Shown piece after piece: positions 9,601 to 18,697 of a DNA stretch of 64,000 nt. The stretch spans positions 81,398,842 to 81,462,841 of the forward strand of contig NC_029519.1 of assembly GCF_001577835.2 (NCBI RefSeq). The letters are read 5' to 3'. A model generated the notes under the pieces. It was not told the origin of the DNA, ran no database searches, and was given only the letters and a program-made list of their open reading frames with translations. Each line of letters begins with the position of its first letter. Positions within the stretch are counted from its first letter, which is position 1. A program made the translations under genes and the position numbers. The DNA comes from Coturnix japonica. Lineage: Eukaryota > Chordata > Aves > Galliformes > Phasianidae.

Positions 9601-12600
9601 CCCCAGTCCTGTCTTTGCCCAACCCCATTTGCCCCCAGTCCCATTTTCCCCCAATCCCATTTCCCCCAGTCCTATTTTTCCCGAGTCCTGATGGCCCAGA
9701 CCTCTATGGGAAGGGGTTAAACACCCCCACCCTCCCCACGTTCCCCATGTCCCAGTGATGTACGAGGACGTGGGGACCTTTTCCACCTCCCCTGGGGCTG
9801 CTCCAGGTGTTCTCTGCAGGTTCAACCCTTGGCATGGAGGAACACCCAATGGGATTCTCCAGGGAGCACGGGTGCTTCCATTGGGTTTCTTTGGATAGAA
9901 AGAAAAGGGGTGATGGCAGCATTGCCACAGGATATACCTTACTATGGCATATAGCAGGTAACCACCCTTTGGGCCAGTCCTGTTCACAGAACACTAGAAT
10001 TATAGGATATAGAACTGCGGAATATCCTGAGTTGGAAGGAACCCATAAGCATCATTGAGTTAACAATCCAACATTGGTGCACGTGGATTGTTTCCCTCTG
10101 GGTAATTAATAGACTATATATATATATAAAATACTAAATTTATGTAAGTATCAATGCATGTATTAAAGCAATGAAGCTGGAAGAAAGGAGGTTTCCCCTC
10201 AGCCCCTTCACAGCACCCCATGGCCCGGGGTTGATGCAATGACCCCACAGCACCCACAGCATCCCCAGGCACAGCGATCCAACAGCACAGAGCAGCCTGC
10301 AGTGTGTGCCGACAGGCAGAACCAGACACCTGAGCAGCCATCTATTGCCTCCCTGCCTTCCTCTTTACTCGGGTGGATTTAGAGGCAACGTGCACTGCGA
10401 GGGGTCGGGCAGCATTCCCCAGCTCTGCTTTAATTTTCAGTGAAATCATAAAAGAGGATATGAAATAAATTAATAGAAAACCAGGCCAAACAGCCCAGAA
10501 TTTAGAGACCATCTCAGCTGACCGCATTACTGAATATTGCAGGACACAGCCTGGAGCCTGAATTAATATTATGGGTTCCTCCACCCGGAGCACTGTGCAG
10601 TAGCCGTGAGCCTGGCAACACACAGCCCTGACTGCCCTATTTTCCCCTTTACACCAACACTTTTCCTTTTGCTTTCTGGGCCCTTCTGGGCTCCCTCATT
10701 TCCTACAGCAAACGAGCAAAGCCTCCTCTCAAAGCCAAAAGCCGCAGCCGAGATGAGCCATCCCATTGGGTCAGCACAAAGACACCGAGCTGATGGGTTC
10801 TACTGGCCACCGGGGTGACACCACTGCCACTTCGGTCACTGCAGTTTAGTTTGGCACTTAAATCAGGCAGAGAAGAAATAATGCTGCACAACAGCTCCGA
10901 GGTGAGAGCGCGGGGATGCGGCATCCCCACCCCGACACAGAGGATCCCATACACCGCTCCTGGGGAAGCGCTGAGCCTTTCGCCCGGCGTATCTCCATCA
11001 CGATGTGATGCCCACAGCCCAGTTCTGTGGGTACACATGGCTGTGCCATACCTGGGTCTCGGAGAGGCTGAGGCTGCTGGCCAGCTGCTTGCGCTCGGCG
11101 CCCACCACGTAATGGTTCTTCTCGAAGGCCCTTTCCAACCGCAGTAGCTGGGATGGGGAGAAGGCGGTGCGGATACGTTTGGGTTTGCGGGCGAAGGGGC
11201 CGTGCAGGAGGAGGCTCTCCTGGGACACTTCGTTCCCTGCAGGCAGAACAGCAATGTCAGGAGGGGGGCATCGCCCTGGCACCATGAGGGGGGGATTTGT
11301 GCTGTGAAAAGGGGGGATGTGGGGGGCAGCACAGTGTGGGATGGGGTAAGGAGGGGGAAGGAGACTGGTGGGATTTCAGAATTGGGGTTACTGCTTGGCA
11401 ATGAGGAATGGAAAAGGGGAGAGAAAAGGGGGAAAATGAATAGAGAGGTTTGAAGAGGGAAAGGAGAGAAGCGGTGAGAGGGGAATGGAGTGAAAAGTGA
11501 GAGAGGAGATGGAGAAATTATGAAGTCTGAAAGTCAAGAGAGAAAAGATAGTGGAGAGGAAGGGAGAAATAAGAGAAATATCAGGAAATAAGAGCAAAAA
11601 TGAAATAAAAAAGAGGAGGAAAAAGAAATCAAAAGAGAAGGGAAGAAAGAGTGAAAGAGAAAGAAAATGAGAACGGGAGGAAAACTCACAGAAAGCAACA
11701 GAAAGAAATAGAGAAAAAGAAGAGAAATAAAGGAAAAGCAAAAGAGGAATAAAGGGAAATGAAGAGAAAAAGAAAGGAAGAAAAAGAGTAAAAGAGGCGT
11801 TGGAATTGAATCCTCTTTGAGGTCCTGTAAGCTCCAAACCGTTCTATGAAAGAGAAAGGCTGAAAGAGTGAAGCAAGGAGGGAAAGAGACCGACGGGCCG
11901 AGGGAGAAAGTTGGAGAGAGAAAGGGAGAAATAAGACTGATAAGGGGAAAAAGAAATAGAAAGAAGAGGAGGAGGGTGAGATGAAGGAAAAAGGGGAAGA
12001 GGGAAGGGAGGAAAGAAAAAAGGAGTGAAAAGGTAAGGAAAAAAAGAAGAAGAAGGAATAAAAGGGAAAGGAAGAGAGAAAAAAAAAAAAAAGTGATAAA
12101 ATGAAAAAGAAATTAAAGACAGGGAAAGAATTGGAGGAATCCGACACAGAACGAACGGATCGAGGCAGCCGCTGAGGGGCTGTGAGCGCCGGGAACTGCA
12201 ATGGGCACCGAGTGACATGGAGCCGGGAGGGGTCTGGGTGGGCTGCTGGGAACGGAGAGAACCCAACGGGAACACAACCATAACATAACCATAACAACCA
12301 TAACACAACCATAACGCAACCGTAACCCGAGGGCAGCCTGGTAATAACCGGGTGATAGTTATTATAACCCCGAGGAGTGGCACAGGGTCTGCCTACAGGG
12401 CTGCCCCACGGAGCGGAGGGAAAGGAAAGGAAATAAAGGAAATAAAATGGAAAGGAAATGGAAAGGAAATGGAAAGGAAAGGAAAGGAAAGGAAAGGAAA
12501 GGAAAGGAAAGGAAAGGAAAGGAAAGGAAAGGAAAGGAAAGGAAAGGAAAGGAAAGGAAAGNGAAAGGAAAGGAAAGGAAAGGAAAGGAAAGGAAAGGAA

Positions 12601-13625
12601 AGGAAAGGAAAGGAAAGGAAAGGAAAGGAAAGGAAAGGAAATGGGAAAAGAGAAAGGTAAGGAAATGGGAAAAGAGAAAGGTAAGGAAAGAAGAAGAAGG
12701 AAAGAGGAAAAAGGAAAAAAAAAGAAAAAGAAGGAAGAAAAAGGAAAAAAGAAAAGGAAAGGAAAGAAGAAATAAGGAAAAGAACAAGGGAGAGGACACG
12801 GGGAAAGGAAAGAGGAAAGAAAGGGGAGAAACAGAAAGAAAGAGAAGAAGAGTCGGGAGGAAAGTCAGAAATTAAGAAAAACAGTTTTTTCTCAAAAAAT
12901 AGGATATAAAACAAGAAAAGGAGAGAAAGGAAAAAACAGACGAGAGAAAAGAAGAAAGAAGGAAAGAAAGAAGGAAAAAAAGCGAGAAGGAAAGAAAGGA
13001 GACGGAACGAAACGGAGAACGAGCAAGAAGGGGAGACAGAAAGAGGGAAAGAAAGAAGGAAAAAGGAAAAGGGAAAGAAAAGAGAAAAGACAAAGCCCGA
13101 AAACAGAACGTCCGCATCGTCCGTGTTCTCCGAGGCAGAACCCGACCGTCCGCAGCCCGGAGCCGCGACGAGCGGAGCGCAGCAACAGGTCCCGGTTCGG
13201 GGCTGCGGGTCCCGGTGCGGGGCTGCGGGTCCCGGTTCGGGGCTGCGGGTCCCGGTGCGGGGCTCACCTTGGAAGCGGTGCCCGAAGAAGCGATTCCTCA
13301 GCACCCAGGGGTAGAAGTTGAGCGGGTCGCGATGTTGCGGTCCGAAGAAAGAGTGAGGGTGCGGGAGAGGCGACGCTCCGAGCTGATGCGGAGCGACGGG
13401 TAGAGCCGGGTGCCCCACGGCTTCGGGGAATACGAGCTCGGTGCCGCCGTACAGAGCCCGGCCGGCGGCTGCAGCCCCTTGGAAACCGCCGGGGAAGGCG
13501 TCGGAAGCGGCGGGGGGGGGATAATTGAGGGCCGAGGGCCGCAGGGGTTCCTCGGGGCTCAGCGGGGTGTCCTTGGCCACCAGGGACTCGATGGTGAAGC
13601 AGCGCTTTGCGGACGGCTGGAACAT
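6473..13625 (-). CDS. EMX1: EMX1 homeodomain transcription factor (three coding exons)
   Basis: Complete coding gene, join of 13268-13625, 11052-11236 and 6473-6640 (711 nt, 236 aa). EMX1 is a nuclear homeodomain factor of the ems/NK-like group acting in dorsal forebrain patterning. Landmarks: eh1-like Groucho motif FTIESLV at 10-16, hexapeptide FYPWVL at 104-109, homeodomain about 138-197 with WFQN at helix 3 and the intron between homeodomain positions 44 and 45. The tail ...IDVTSND and [20 protein letters not shown] favour EMX1 over EMX2. The start at 13623-13625 has A at -3 and gives [15 protein letters not shown], the family N terminus. It is shorter than mammalian EMX1 because a Gly/Ala-rich segment after VAKD is absent. 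An in-frame upstream ATG (13794-13796) would add 57 residues, including a His-Thr run from a CA repeat; I consider it unlikely. Confidence 0.97.
7394..7692. repeat. 20-bp minisatellite, about 15 degenerate copies
   Basis: Tandem units with period 20 built on GATGCTGTGTAGGGATGCAG. Most units carry several changes, so it is an old or slowly homogenising array. One partial unit breaks the register near 7570. It sits in EMX1 intron 2 and creates spurious frames on both strands. Confidence 0.85.
8505..8680. repeat. Two CR1 fragments, tail to tail
   Basis: Positions 8505-8567 read as a plus-strand CR1 tail (TTCAAGGTCCCTTCCATCCC, CCATTCTATG). Positions 8570-8680 read as antisense CR1 (GATCACTATGTCCAACCATG, CACCACCATGCCC). 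Both are short and decayed, in EMX1 intron 2. Confidence 0.6.
9590..9695. repeat. Degenerate C-rich tandem repeat
   Basis: Six or so units of about 14-20 bases alternating runs of C with CCAGTCC/CAATCC and TTTT blocks. It gives proline-serine-rich false frames. Confidence 0.5.
9993..10090 (-). repeat. CR1 LINE tail, antisense
   Basis: Begins with a degraded AGAATTATAGGATATAGAAC tail and continues GAGTTGGAAGGAACCCATAA, GCATCATTGAGT; an antisense CR1 terminus in EMX1 intron 2. Confidence 0.65.
10110..10140. repeat. AT dinucleotide run
   Basis: A short (TA)n run in EMX1 intron 2 next to a CR1 tail. Confidence 0.6.
10395..10600. promoter_or_regulatory. AT-rich low-repeat block in EMX1 intron 2
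   Basis: Repeat-free AT-rich text with TAATTTTC, AAATTAATAG and GAATTAATATTATG homeodomain-type sites amid GC-richer surroundings. A regulatory role is an inference from composition only. Confidence 0.28.
11052..11236 (-). CDS. EMX1: EMX1 exon 2: linker and homeodomain helices 1-2
   Basis: Completes Gly120 and codes residues 121-181: [18 protein letters not shown], then the homeodomain N-terminal arm ([17 protein letters not shown]) and helices 1 and 2 ([17 protein letters not shown]), ending SLSLSETQ. Acceptor TGCAG|GGAACG and donor CAG|GTATGG on the minus strand are both canonical. Confidence 0.97.
11396..12120. repeat. Purine-rich (GA) low-complexity tract
   Basis: Over 700 bases almost entirely A and G on the plus strand, with GAAAG, GGAAA and GAGAA words and short T interruptions. 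Read from the other strand it gives Phe/Ser/Leu-rich false frames. Confidence 0.85.
11799..11850 (+). repeat. CR1 tail remnant inside purine tract
   Basis: TTGGAATTGAATCCTCTTTG, GAGGTCCTGTAAGCTCC and CCGTTCTATGA match the CR1 terminus; the only non-purine text in this part of the tract. Confidence 0.55.
12270..12330. repeat. CATAAC-type short tandem repeat
   Basis: Repeated ACAACCATAAC / GCAACCGTAAC units, about five copies with variable spacing, between the two purine tracts of EMX1 intron 1. Confidence 0.6.
12412..13090. repeat. Purine tract with pure (GGAAA)n pentanucleotide core
   Basis: Uninterrupted GGAAA units run from about 12471 to 12640 (roughly 34 copies, one undetermined base at 12562), followed by 450 bases of less regular GA text. 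A perfect mirror repeat of this length can form triplex (H-DNA), and the copy number is probably polymorphic or misassembled. Confidence 0.9.
13186..13265. repeat. 20-bp GC-rich tandem repeat abutting EMX1 donor
   Basis: Four exact-length 20-base units built on GGGTCCCGGTGCGGGGCTGC. The variable base alternates: CCCGGTTCGG at 13191 and 13231, CCCGGTGCGG at 13211 and 13251. The last unit runs into the EMX1 exon 1 splice donor at 13267. Confidence 0.85.
13268..13625 (-). CDS. EMX1: EMX1 exon 1: N-terminal regulatory region
   Basis: Codes residues 1-119 plus the first base of codon 120. Begins [19 protein letters not shown] (eh1-like repressor motif), then [43 protein letters not shown] and [16 protein letters not shown] with the PBX-type hexapeptide. 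The donor reads CCAAG|GTGAGCC on the minus strand. CpG-rich throughout. Confidence 0.96.
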
Positions 13626-13670
13626 GGTTTGAGCTCGGGGGGGCCGCGGCGGGGCTGTTCCTGCGGGTGC

Positions 13671-13709
<39 letters not shown>

Positions 13710-14660
13710 AAACCACCCCCCCTCCCACCGGCCCCCCCCTCCCGGGACCGCGCACACGCGCACCCACGGCCCGCACCCCGCGGGCCGCCCCCGCACCCCG
13801 CAGCCCCGCAGCCCCGCAGCCCTACAAATAGGGCCGGTACCTGGCGCTGCCCCCCCCCCCCAGTCCCCCTCCCCGCCTGGGCGGCCCTCACCTGCGGGTG
13901 AGGAGGGCCGGGGCTGGGGCCGGCGCTGGGAAGGAGGAGAGCGCCCGAAAAACTGGACTGGAGCCGGCGGCGAGGAGAGAAGTTGTGGGAGCGGGGCTGT
14001 GGGCTGCGCTCGTTTCGTAGGAAATCGCTACATCGCTTCTTTCGTGCTGAAAATCGGGACAGCAAAACGGCCCCGCCGCTCCGAGAATCAAAGGTCGGAG
14101 AGATCCCGTTACCCGCGCAGCCCCCGCGCAATGTCCGCGCAGCGCGGAGCCCAGCTTAAAGCCCGGCCCGGTCCCGCTCCTCCCTGCGCAGAGAATAATA
14201 ATAATAATAATAAAATGATATAAAAAATCGACGAAAAATCCCAAAGTCGCTGTTTTCTCCTCCGGAATCGCTCTGAAGGGATAGATGCGCGGGCGCGCAG
14301 CTCCTCCGCACTTTGGTCCGTCCCGAGTTCACTCCGCAGTTTGGCTTTGCTTCACCCTCCGGGACGCGGCGGAGTTTTGTTGAGGCGCGGAGGAGGGGGC
14401 AGCCCTCCCCTCCCTCACAAAGAGGGTTGAAAGTCTATTTTCCACTCCGCTGCGCCGAAATGCTCCGCGCTGCAACGCGGGGCCGTCCGTCCGTCCGCCC
14501 CCCCCCCCCCCCCCCCCACTTCTCCTCCCACCCCTCCTCCAAGCACAGCGCGGCCGCCCCTCGCCCTGCGCGCATCTCCCGCGCATCTCCCGCACACAAC
14601 ACAGCGCGGCGGCTGCGGGAGGAGGAAAGCGCACGACTGCGCGAAACGAAAGGCTGAAAA
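13626..14660 (-). promoter_or_regulatory. EMX1: EMX1 promoter / 5' UTR, CpG island
   Basis: GC- and CpG-rich sequence upstream of the EMX1 start; the island also covers exon 1. No clear TATA box; a MEF2/CArG-like CTATTTGTAG lies at about 13824-13833 on the minus strand. It contains C runs (13848-13861, 14498-14517), CCGT units before the longer C run, and an AAT run (14193-14214). The transcription start cannot be placed. Confidence 0.6.
13673..13704. repeat. (GT)16 dinucleotide repeat in EMX1 5' leader
   Basis: Sixteen perfect GT units (CA on the sense strand), 48 bases upstream of the EMX1 ATG and probably inside the 5' UTR. Its length sets the frame relation between an upstream ATG at 13794-13796 and the main start. 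Confidence 0.9.
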
Positions 14661-14839
14661 TGGAACGAGCGCGTCCGGCGAAGCGCTTTTCTCGTTTAGT
14701 TTTCTTTTTAATTATTATTATTAATTTTCATTTATTTAATTGTAATATTTTCCCTCCGTTGAGGTGGAATAGAGGGTGGGGAGGGGGGAGGAGAAATTAA
14801 TCTGGATTTTCAGTGGGGATTTCTTGTGGGTTTGGAAAT

Positions 14840-15160
14840 AAGGAGAGGGGATGTGAGGCAAGGGATGCGGGGTGCGGAGTGGGAAGTGGAGCAGAGGGAA
14901 GGGAGAAAGAGAAAGGGAATGGGATGGAGAAAAGGAAAGAGAATGGGAAGGGAAGGGAGAAGGAACAGGAAGGGAAGGGCAGGGGGAAGGAGGAAGGGAA
15001 GGGAAGGGAAGGAAGGGTAGAGGCAAGGAAGGAAGGAAGGGGAAGGGAAGGGAAGGGAAGGGAAGGGAGGGAAGGAGGGAAGGAAGGGAAGGGAAGGCGA
15101 AGGGAAGGGAAGGGAAGGGAAGGGAAGGGAAGGGAAGGGAAGGGAAAGGAAAGGAAGGGG
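14840..15160. repeat. Second purine tract, (GGGAA)n-rich
   Basis: About 320 bases of A/G on the plus strand with a regular GGGAA/GGAAG core from about 15030 to 15150. It mirrors the intron 1 tract on the other side of EMX1 exon 1, with purines on the same strand. Confidence 0.88.
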
Positions 15161-16255
15161 GATGCAGGGCCACTGCTCAGCTCGGACGTGGGAGCCGTGT
15201 GCTCAATTTGTGGCTTTGGATTTGATTTAATTTGAGGTGATCTAATTGAATTGAATTGAATTTCAGTTTTCCATCAAGTCCCCTTGCTGGGCTGCTGGGC
15301 AGAGGGGTTCGGGAACGGGATTTCGTTTGGTGTGGATCTCGCCGGCTCTGAGCATCCTTCACGAGGCGATAACAGAGCCCTGCCCGGCGCTGAATGCTCC
15401 GCGAGGAGCAGCACCTCCTCTCCACAAAAAGCGTTTTTTGGAAGGGAGCTCCTTTGGTCTAGGAAAAAAATTAAATCTCCCCCTATTAAATATGACGATA
15501 TTATAAGTTGTTTTTTCCCCCTTTTTTCCCCCGTTTTTTTTCCAGCCCCGCATCCCGGCTGCTGCCCGCTGGGTGTCTGATCAGGAGGAGCCGTGCTGGA
15601 GGAGAAGGAGATTTGCTTTATAACGAAAGAAGGCGGCACTGCAGCCGAGGGATGTGAACGGCAGCAGCAGGGGGGCACACGGAGGGTCCCCAGCCCCAGT
15701 CCAGGGGTACTGATGGCACAGAGCGGAGCTGATCCCATTAAAACACAATACAATGGTTTTCCAAAGAGCAAACGAAAGCGGAAGGAAGAAGAGGGAGAGG
15801 GGGGCAGGATGGGTACGGAAAGTCGGCTATAGGGTGTGGGTTATGGGAGAGGCTGTCGGGATGCTCGGGGATGGACAGACGGACAGCTTGGGGCCAACGC
15901 AATGCCAGCAGGTGCAACGCCATCCACAGCCTCGTTAATCTGTAACACATCGGCCTCCAGCATCAAAGGGCAGAATGTGGAAAATCAGGCCCTGAGCCCC
16001 GGAGCGTGGCCACGGGCTCAGCTCGTCGTGATGTTAAAAGTTGACCAGACTTCAAAGTGCTGCATCATTTCCTTCCCAACCTCCCCACCTGCTGTTCCCG
16101 TGGGTAGAGCAGCTCCCCTGCCCGCAGTTCTTCATGCCGTCTTCCCACTGTGGTCCCATAGCAAAGAAGAGAGGAGGGAGGATGGTGTGTGGGGCTGAAG
16201 GAGGTCTGGAAACTCCTGTGCTGGGCTGCTCCCTGCTTCCTTCATCTTTGACTTT
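15161..16255. other. EMX1 upstream region, no gene recognised
   Basis: Starts with short GAATT repeats (15245-15265). Positions 15270-15640 are repeat-free and moderately CpG-rich, with an AT-rich patch (TTAAATCTCC, ATTAAATATGACG), so they could include upstream regulatory DNA. No exon seen. Confidence 0.35.
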
Positions 16256-16288
16256 CTATTATTATTACTATTATTATTATTATTATTA
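16256..16288. repeat. (ATT)n trinucleotide repeat
   Basis: About ten ATT units with one interruption. Confidence 0.8.
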
Positions 16289-16408
16289 AATTTTACATGG
16301 CTCAGTGCTGGGTGGGAAAAAACTTTCCCTGCGTAAGGTGATGGGCCGTCCTCACCACCCTGAGTATCACAAATTTATGGTGGCTTTGTCAGCTGGTCCA
16401 TTGCTGGT

Positions 16409-16592
16409 TGGGTGGATGGGTGGGTGGGAAGGTGGTTGGATGGATGGATGGATGGATGGATGGATGGATGGATGGATGGATGGATGGATGGATGGATGGA
16501 TGGATGGATAATTGGTTGGTTGGACAGATGGATAGATGGATGGATGGTTGGATGGATAGATGGATAGATGGATGGACGGAGGATGGATAGAT
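16409..16592. repeat. (GGAT)n tetranucleotide repeat
   Basis: Perfect GGAT units from about 16437 to 16509, flanked by imperfect GGTT/GATA variants. It yields Met-Asp-Gly-Trp and Ile-His-Pro-Ser false frames. Confidence 0.92.
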
Positions 16593-17794
16593 GGGCAGAG
16601 TTCGCATGGGAATGATGGGTCTGATGGTAGATCCAGACACTTCCAAGGATGAGCAGTCTCCTATTCACTCAGAGATTCAGAGATTTAGTCTATATGTTCA
16701 GGATGATGTTGAGAGAGGAACATATCACTTAGCCCAGGGAAGTCCCCAAGCCATACAGCCACACACTATGGGCTGGAAGTGGTCAGTCCAGAAAAGACAG
16801 AGGCTGCTGGGTCCTCATCTACTGTCACTGTAGCTTTTCCAAGGGGATGCATTCACCCTCACTGCCTAACATAGCCAAATACCAGTCCAGAATCCCTGTA
16901 CACATGTGGGATGTGATGTGATGGGTATTGCTGGATGTTCAACCTAATCCAGCTGGAAGAGGAGGTGGGAAAAGCAAAAAAGCCAAAGGGTTTATGCAAA
17001 GGTGGTGAGAACAGATCCTCCAGTCCCTCACTGTGCCCAATCTCCTTTGATTCCTGTGTTGGATGAGCACTCAAATGTGAGAGATCCTGATGGAAATCCA
17101 CTAATGTCATTGTGAATTTTGCTCCTGCAAAGTACCCAGCCCTTTGCAGACCCCTACATCCTGAAATCATCATTGCTACATCTTTTGTAACATCTGAAGA
17201 TGTCTTTTCTAACATCTGGAGATGGGCATGCATGTGCCCATGGTCCTGATGAGACCTTTCAGGTGGAAGTCTCCATGGGACATGGTGTAGCAATGAGACT
17301 TGGTAGGACAGGTTGGTGGTTTTGGTTTGTGATCCTGAAGCTTTTCTCCAACCCAAATGATTCATTCTATGGCTCATAAAAATGGACACCTCTCCCTTGA
17401 CTTCATGCAGGACCCTGGGGACAATGTTCCCCACTTGCCTGCATGTGTGCAGAGGGATAACCACATTGCTCAGCTTCATCTGGGTTCAGCCAGCCCACTC
17501 CACTGACTTTGGGATGGAGGTTGGTCCCCCCATTAAGCAGCTTGCTTCAGGGCTGCAGGATGTCACACACAGAAACAGTTTTCCTTGCACTGTAGGGTAA
17601 TTGCTGTGGCAAACGTGCTTCTCTTTGAGTGTTCAACCGGATAGTTTCAACACAGGAAATTACACCTCCAGCCCTGGGGATGTGTAGGTGCTCCATTGGG
17701 TTGCACTGGAGCATGACCCCCCCATCAGGCCCCCAAACAATGTCCCAGCTGTTGGAAAAGCAACGTCCCGTATGGGATTGCACCATCACAGGGC
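16593..17794. other. Intergenic, nothing recognised
   Basis: No exon, RNA gene or recognisable repeat. Frames up to about 200 codons exist on the minus strand (16859-17479) but show no family resemblance. Confidence 0.35.
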
Positions 17795-17925
17795 TGACAA
17801 GTGGACTCAGTGATCTTGGAGGTCTTTTCCAACCTTAATGATTCTATGAGTGGGCATGGTGGTGATGGGTTGATGGTTGGACTTGATGATCTTAAAGGTC
17901 TTTTCCAACCTTAACAATTCTACAG
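17795..17925 (+). repeat. Two CR1 tails in tandem
   Basis: GATCTTGGAGGTCTTTTCCA..ATTCTATGAG (to 17849) followed directly by TTGGACTTGATGATCTTAAA..ACAATTCTAC (to 17922). Same orientation, each under 70 bases. Confidence 0.75.
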
Positions 17926-17978
17926 GGGAAGGTGTGATGGCCCCACAGACCCCAAACTGCCTTGTAGCGGGGGAGATG

Positions 17979-18697
17979 GCAGACTTGGTTCCACAGCATG
18001 ATACTGAGTGGCTCCAAGATGATGTATCAGCCACCTACACAGACATCAAACTTATTAACACAATAAAGCTGCTGCTCAGAAGCCTTCCTGCCTATTTTTT
18101 TCTCATGGAAAATGTCAGTGATGGGAGCAACTAGATGCCTCGTATAGAAATGCGGGGTTACTTCCATAGAGAATCCTGGAAATAAATGCATGTGTTCCCT
18201 CTGACCACATCCAGACCTCGAAATACAACGAGACATGCACTGCACTGAGAAAGTCCCAATCTGCTGGGCTGGACTGGAGACCATTGGGCTTCTCCAGACC
18301 CATCCCCATTGGGATGGGACACAGAGGAGGATAAGGTCTGGGTGTTCCTGGTGTGCTTTGTTCTGGTGCCAGCCTCCTGCCACGCTGGGAGCTCCACAGC
18401 AATGAATCTTCCTTCCTTCCTTCCCCTGTGAGGTGGTCAGAGGGGGCCCTGTGTGATTCATGTGTTTATTTTTCCTGGGTGCCATATGAAAGGCAACCCC
18501 GTGTGTTTCCATACGAGGCGGCTAGGTGCTTCCAACACTGACATTCTCCATGAGAAAAATAGGCAGGAAGGCTTCTGAGCAGCAGTTTTATTGTGTTAAT
18601 AAGTTTGGCGTCTATAAGCAACATATGTAAATGACTGATATACTGTCTTGATGCCATTTAACATTATGTTGCGGAGGTGAGCGGGAGCCAAGTCTGC
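17979..18697. repeat. Long inverted repeat with ultrasimilar core
   Basis: Left arm 17979-18159 (181 bp) and right arm 18495-18697 (203 bp) are reverse complements around a 335-bp spacer. The inner cores, 18048-18120 and 18536-18606, differ by only two substitutions and two bases in an A run; the outer arms match less well with small indels. Both arms would read KLINTIKLLLRSLPAYF if translated outward-in, but with no start, splice or family context. I read it as an inverted duplication of a conserved non-coding element or a relict fold-back element; the repeat is certain, its nature is not. Confidence 0.88.

Larger units (their letters stand above)
6641..11051 (-). other. EMX1: EMX1 intron 2
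   Basis: A 4.4 kb GT-AG intron interrupting the homeobox. It holds an AT-rich block at 6808-6845 resembling the 3' UTR, a GT run near 7038-7054, a 20-bp minisatellite (7394-7692), CR1 fragments (8505-8680, 9993-10090), a C-rich degenerate repeat (about 9590-9690) and an AT-rich low-repeat block (10395-10600). The remaining stretches (6850-7390, 7700-8500, 8690-9590, 10600-11050) show nothing I recognise. Confidence 0.85.
11237..13267 (-). other. EMX1: EMX1 intron 1, mostly purine/pyrimidine tract
   Basis: A 2.0 kb GT-AG intron. On the sense (minus) strand it is largely pyrimidine: purine tracts on the plus strand at about 11396-12120 and 12412-13090, with a GC-richer island at 12130-12410. 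It also holds a CR1 tail remnant (11799-11850), a CATAAC-type repeat, and a 20-bp GC-rich tandem repeat abutting the donor. Confidence 0.85.

Noticed and set aside
9091-9758. Pro/His/Ser-rich 209-codon plus frame in EMX1 intron 2
   Set aside because: C-rich low-complexity DNA antisense to EMX1; no splice sites, no homology recognised.
10703-11401. 232-codon minus frame across EMX1 exon 2
   Set aside because: It is out of frame with the homeodomain; the true frame gives [12 protein letters not shown].
11388-12383. Overlapping Phe/Ser-rich minus-strand frames
   Set aside because: Translation of a polypyrimidine tract; low complexity, no domain.
12393-13796. 467-codon minus-strand frame beginning [10 protein letters not shown]
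   Set aside because: Its first part is EMX1 exon 1 with upstream text; beyond 13267 it runs into intron 1 and becomes Phe/Ser/Leu repeats from the purine tract. Only 13268-13625 is coding.
13824-13833. CTATTTGTAG as an EMX1 TATA or MEF2 box
   Set aside because: One base off the MEF2 consensus and in a CpG-island promoter; noted but not called as a functional site.
14736-15235. Glu/Gly/Lys- and Pro/Ser/Leu-rich frames on both strands
   Set aside because: Products of the GGGAA purine tract, open by composition only.
16375-16668. IHPSIHPS / MDGWMDGW repeat proteins
   Set aside because: Four-base GGAT microsatellite translated; not a gene.
16859-17479. 206-codon minus frame
   Set aside because: No recognised motif or conserved composition; probably chance.
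17877-18657. Shared peptide KLINTIKLLLRSLPAYF in two frames
   Set aside because: It comes from the two arms of the DNA inverted repeat on opposite strands; no start context, no other coding signal. The interest is in the DNA repeat, not a peptide.
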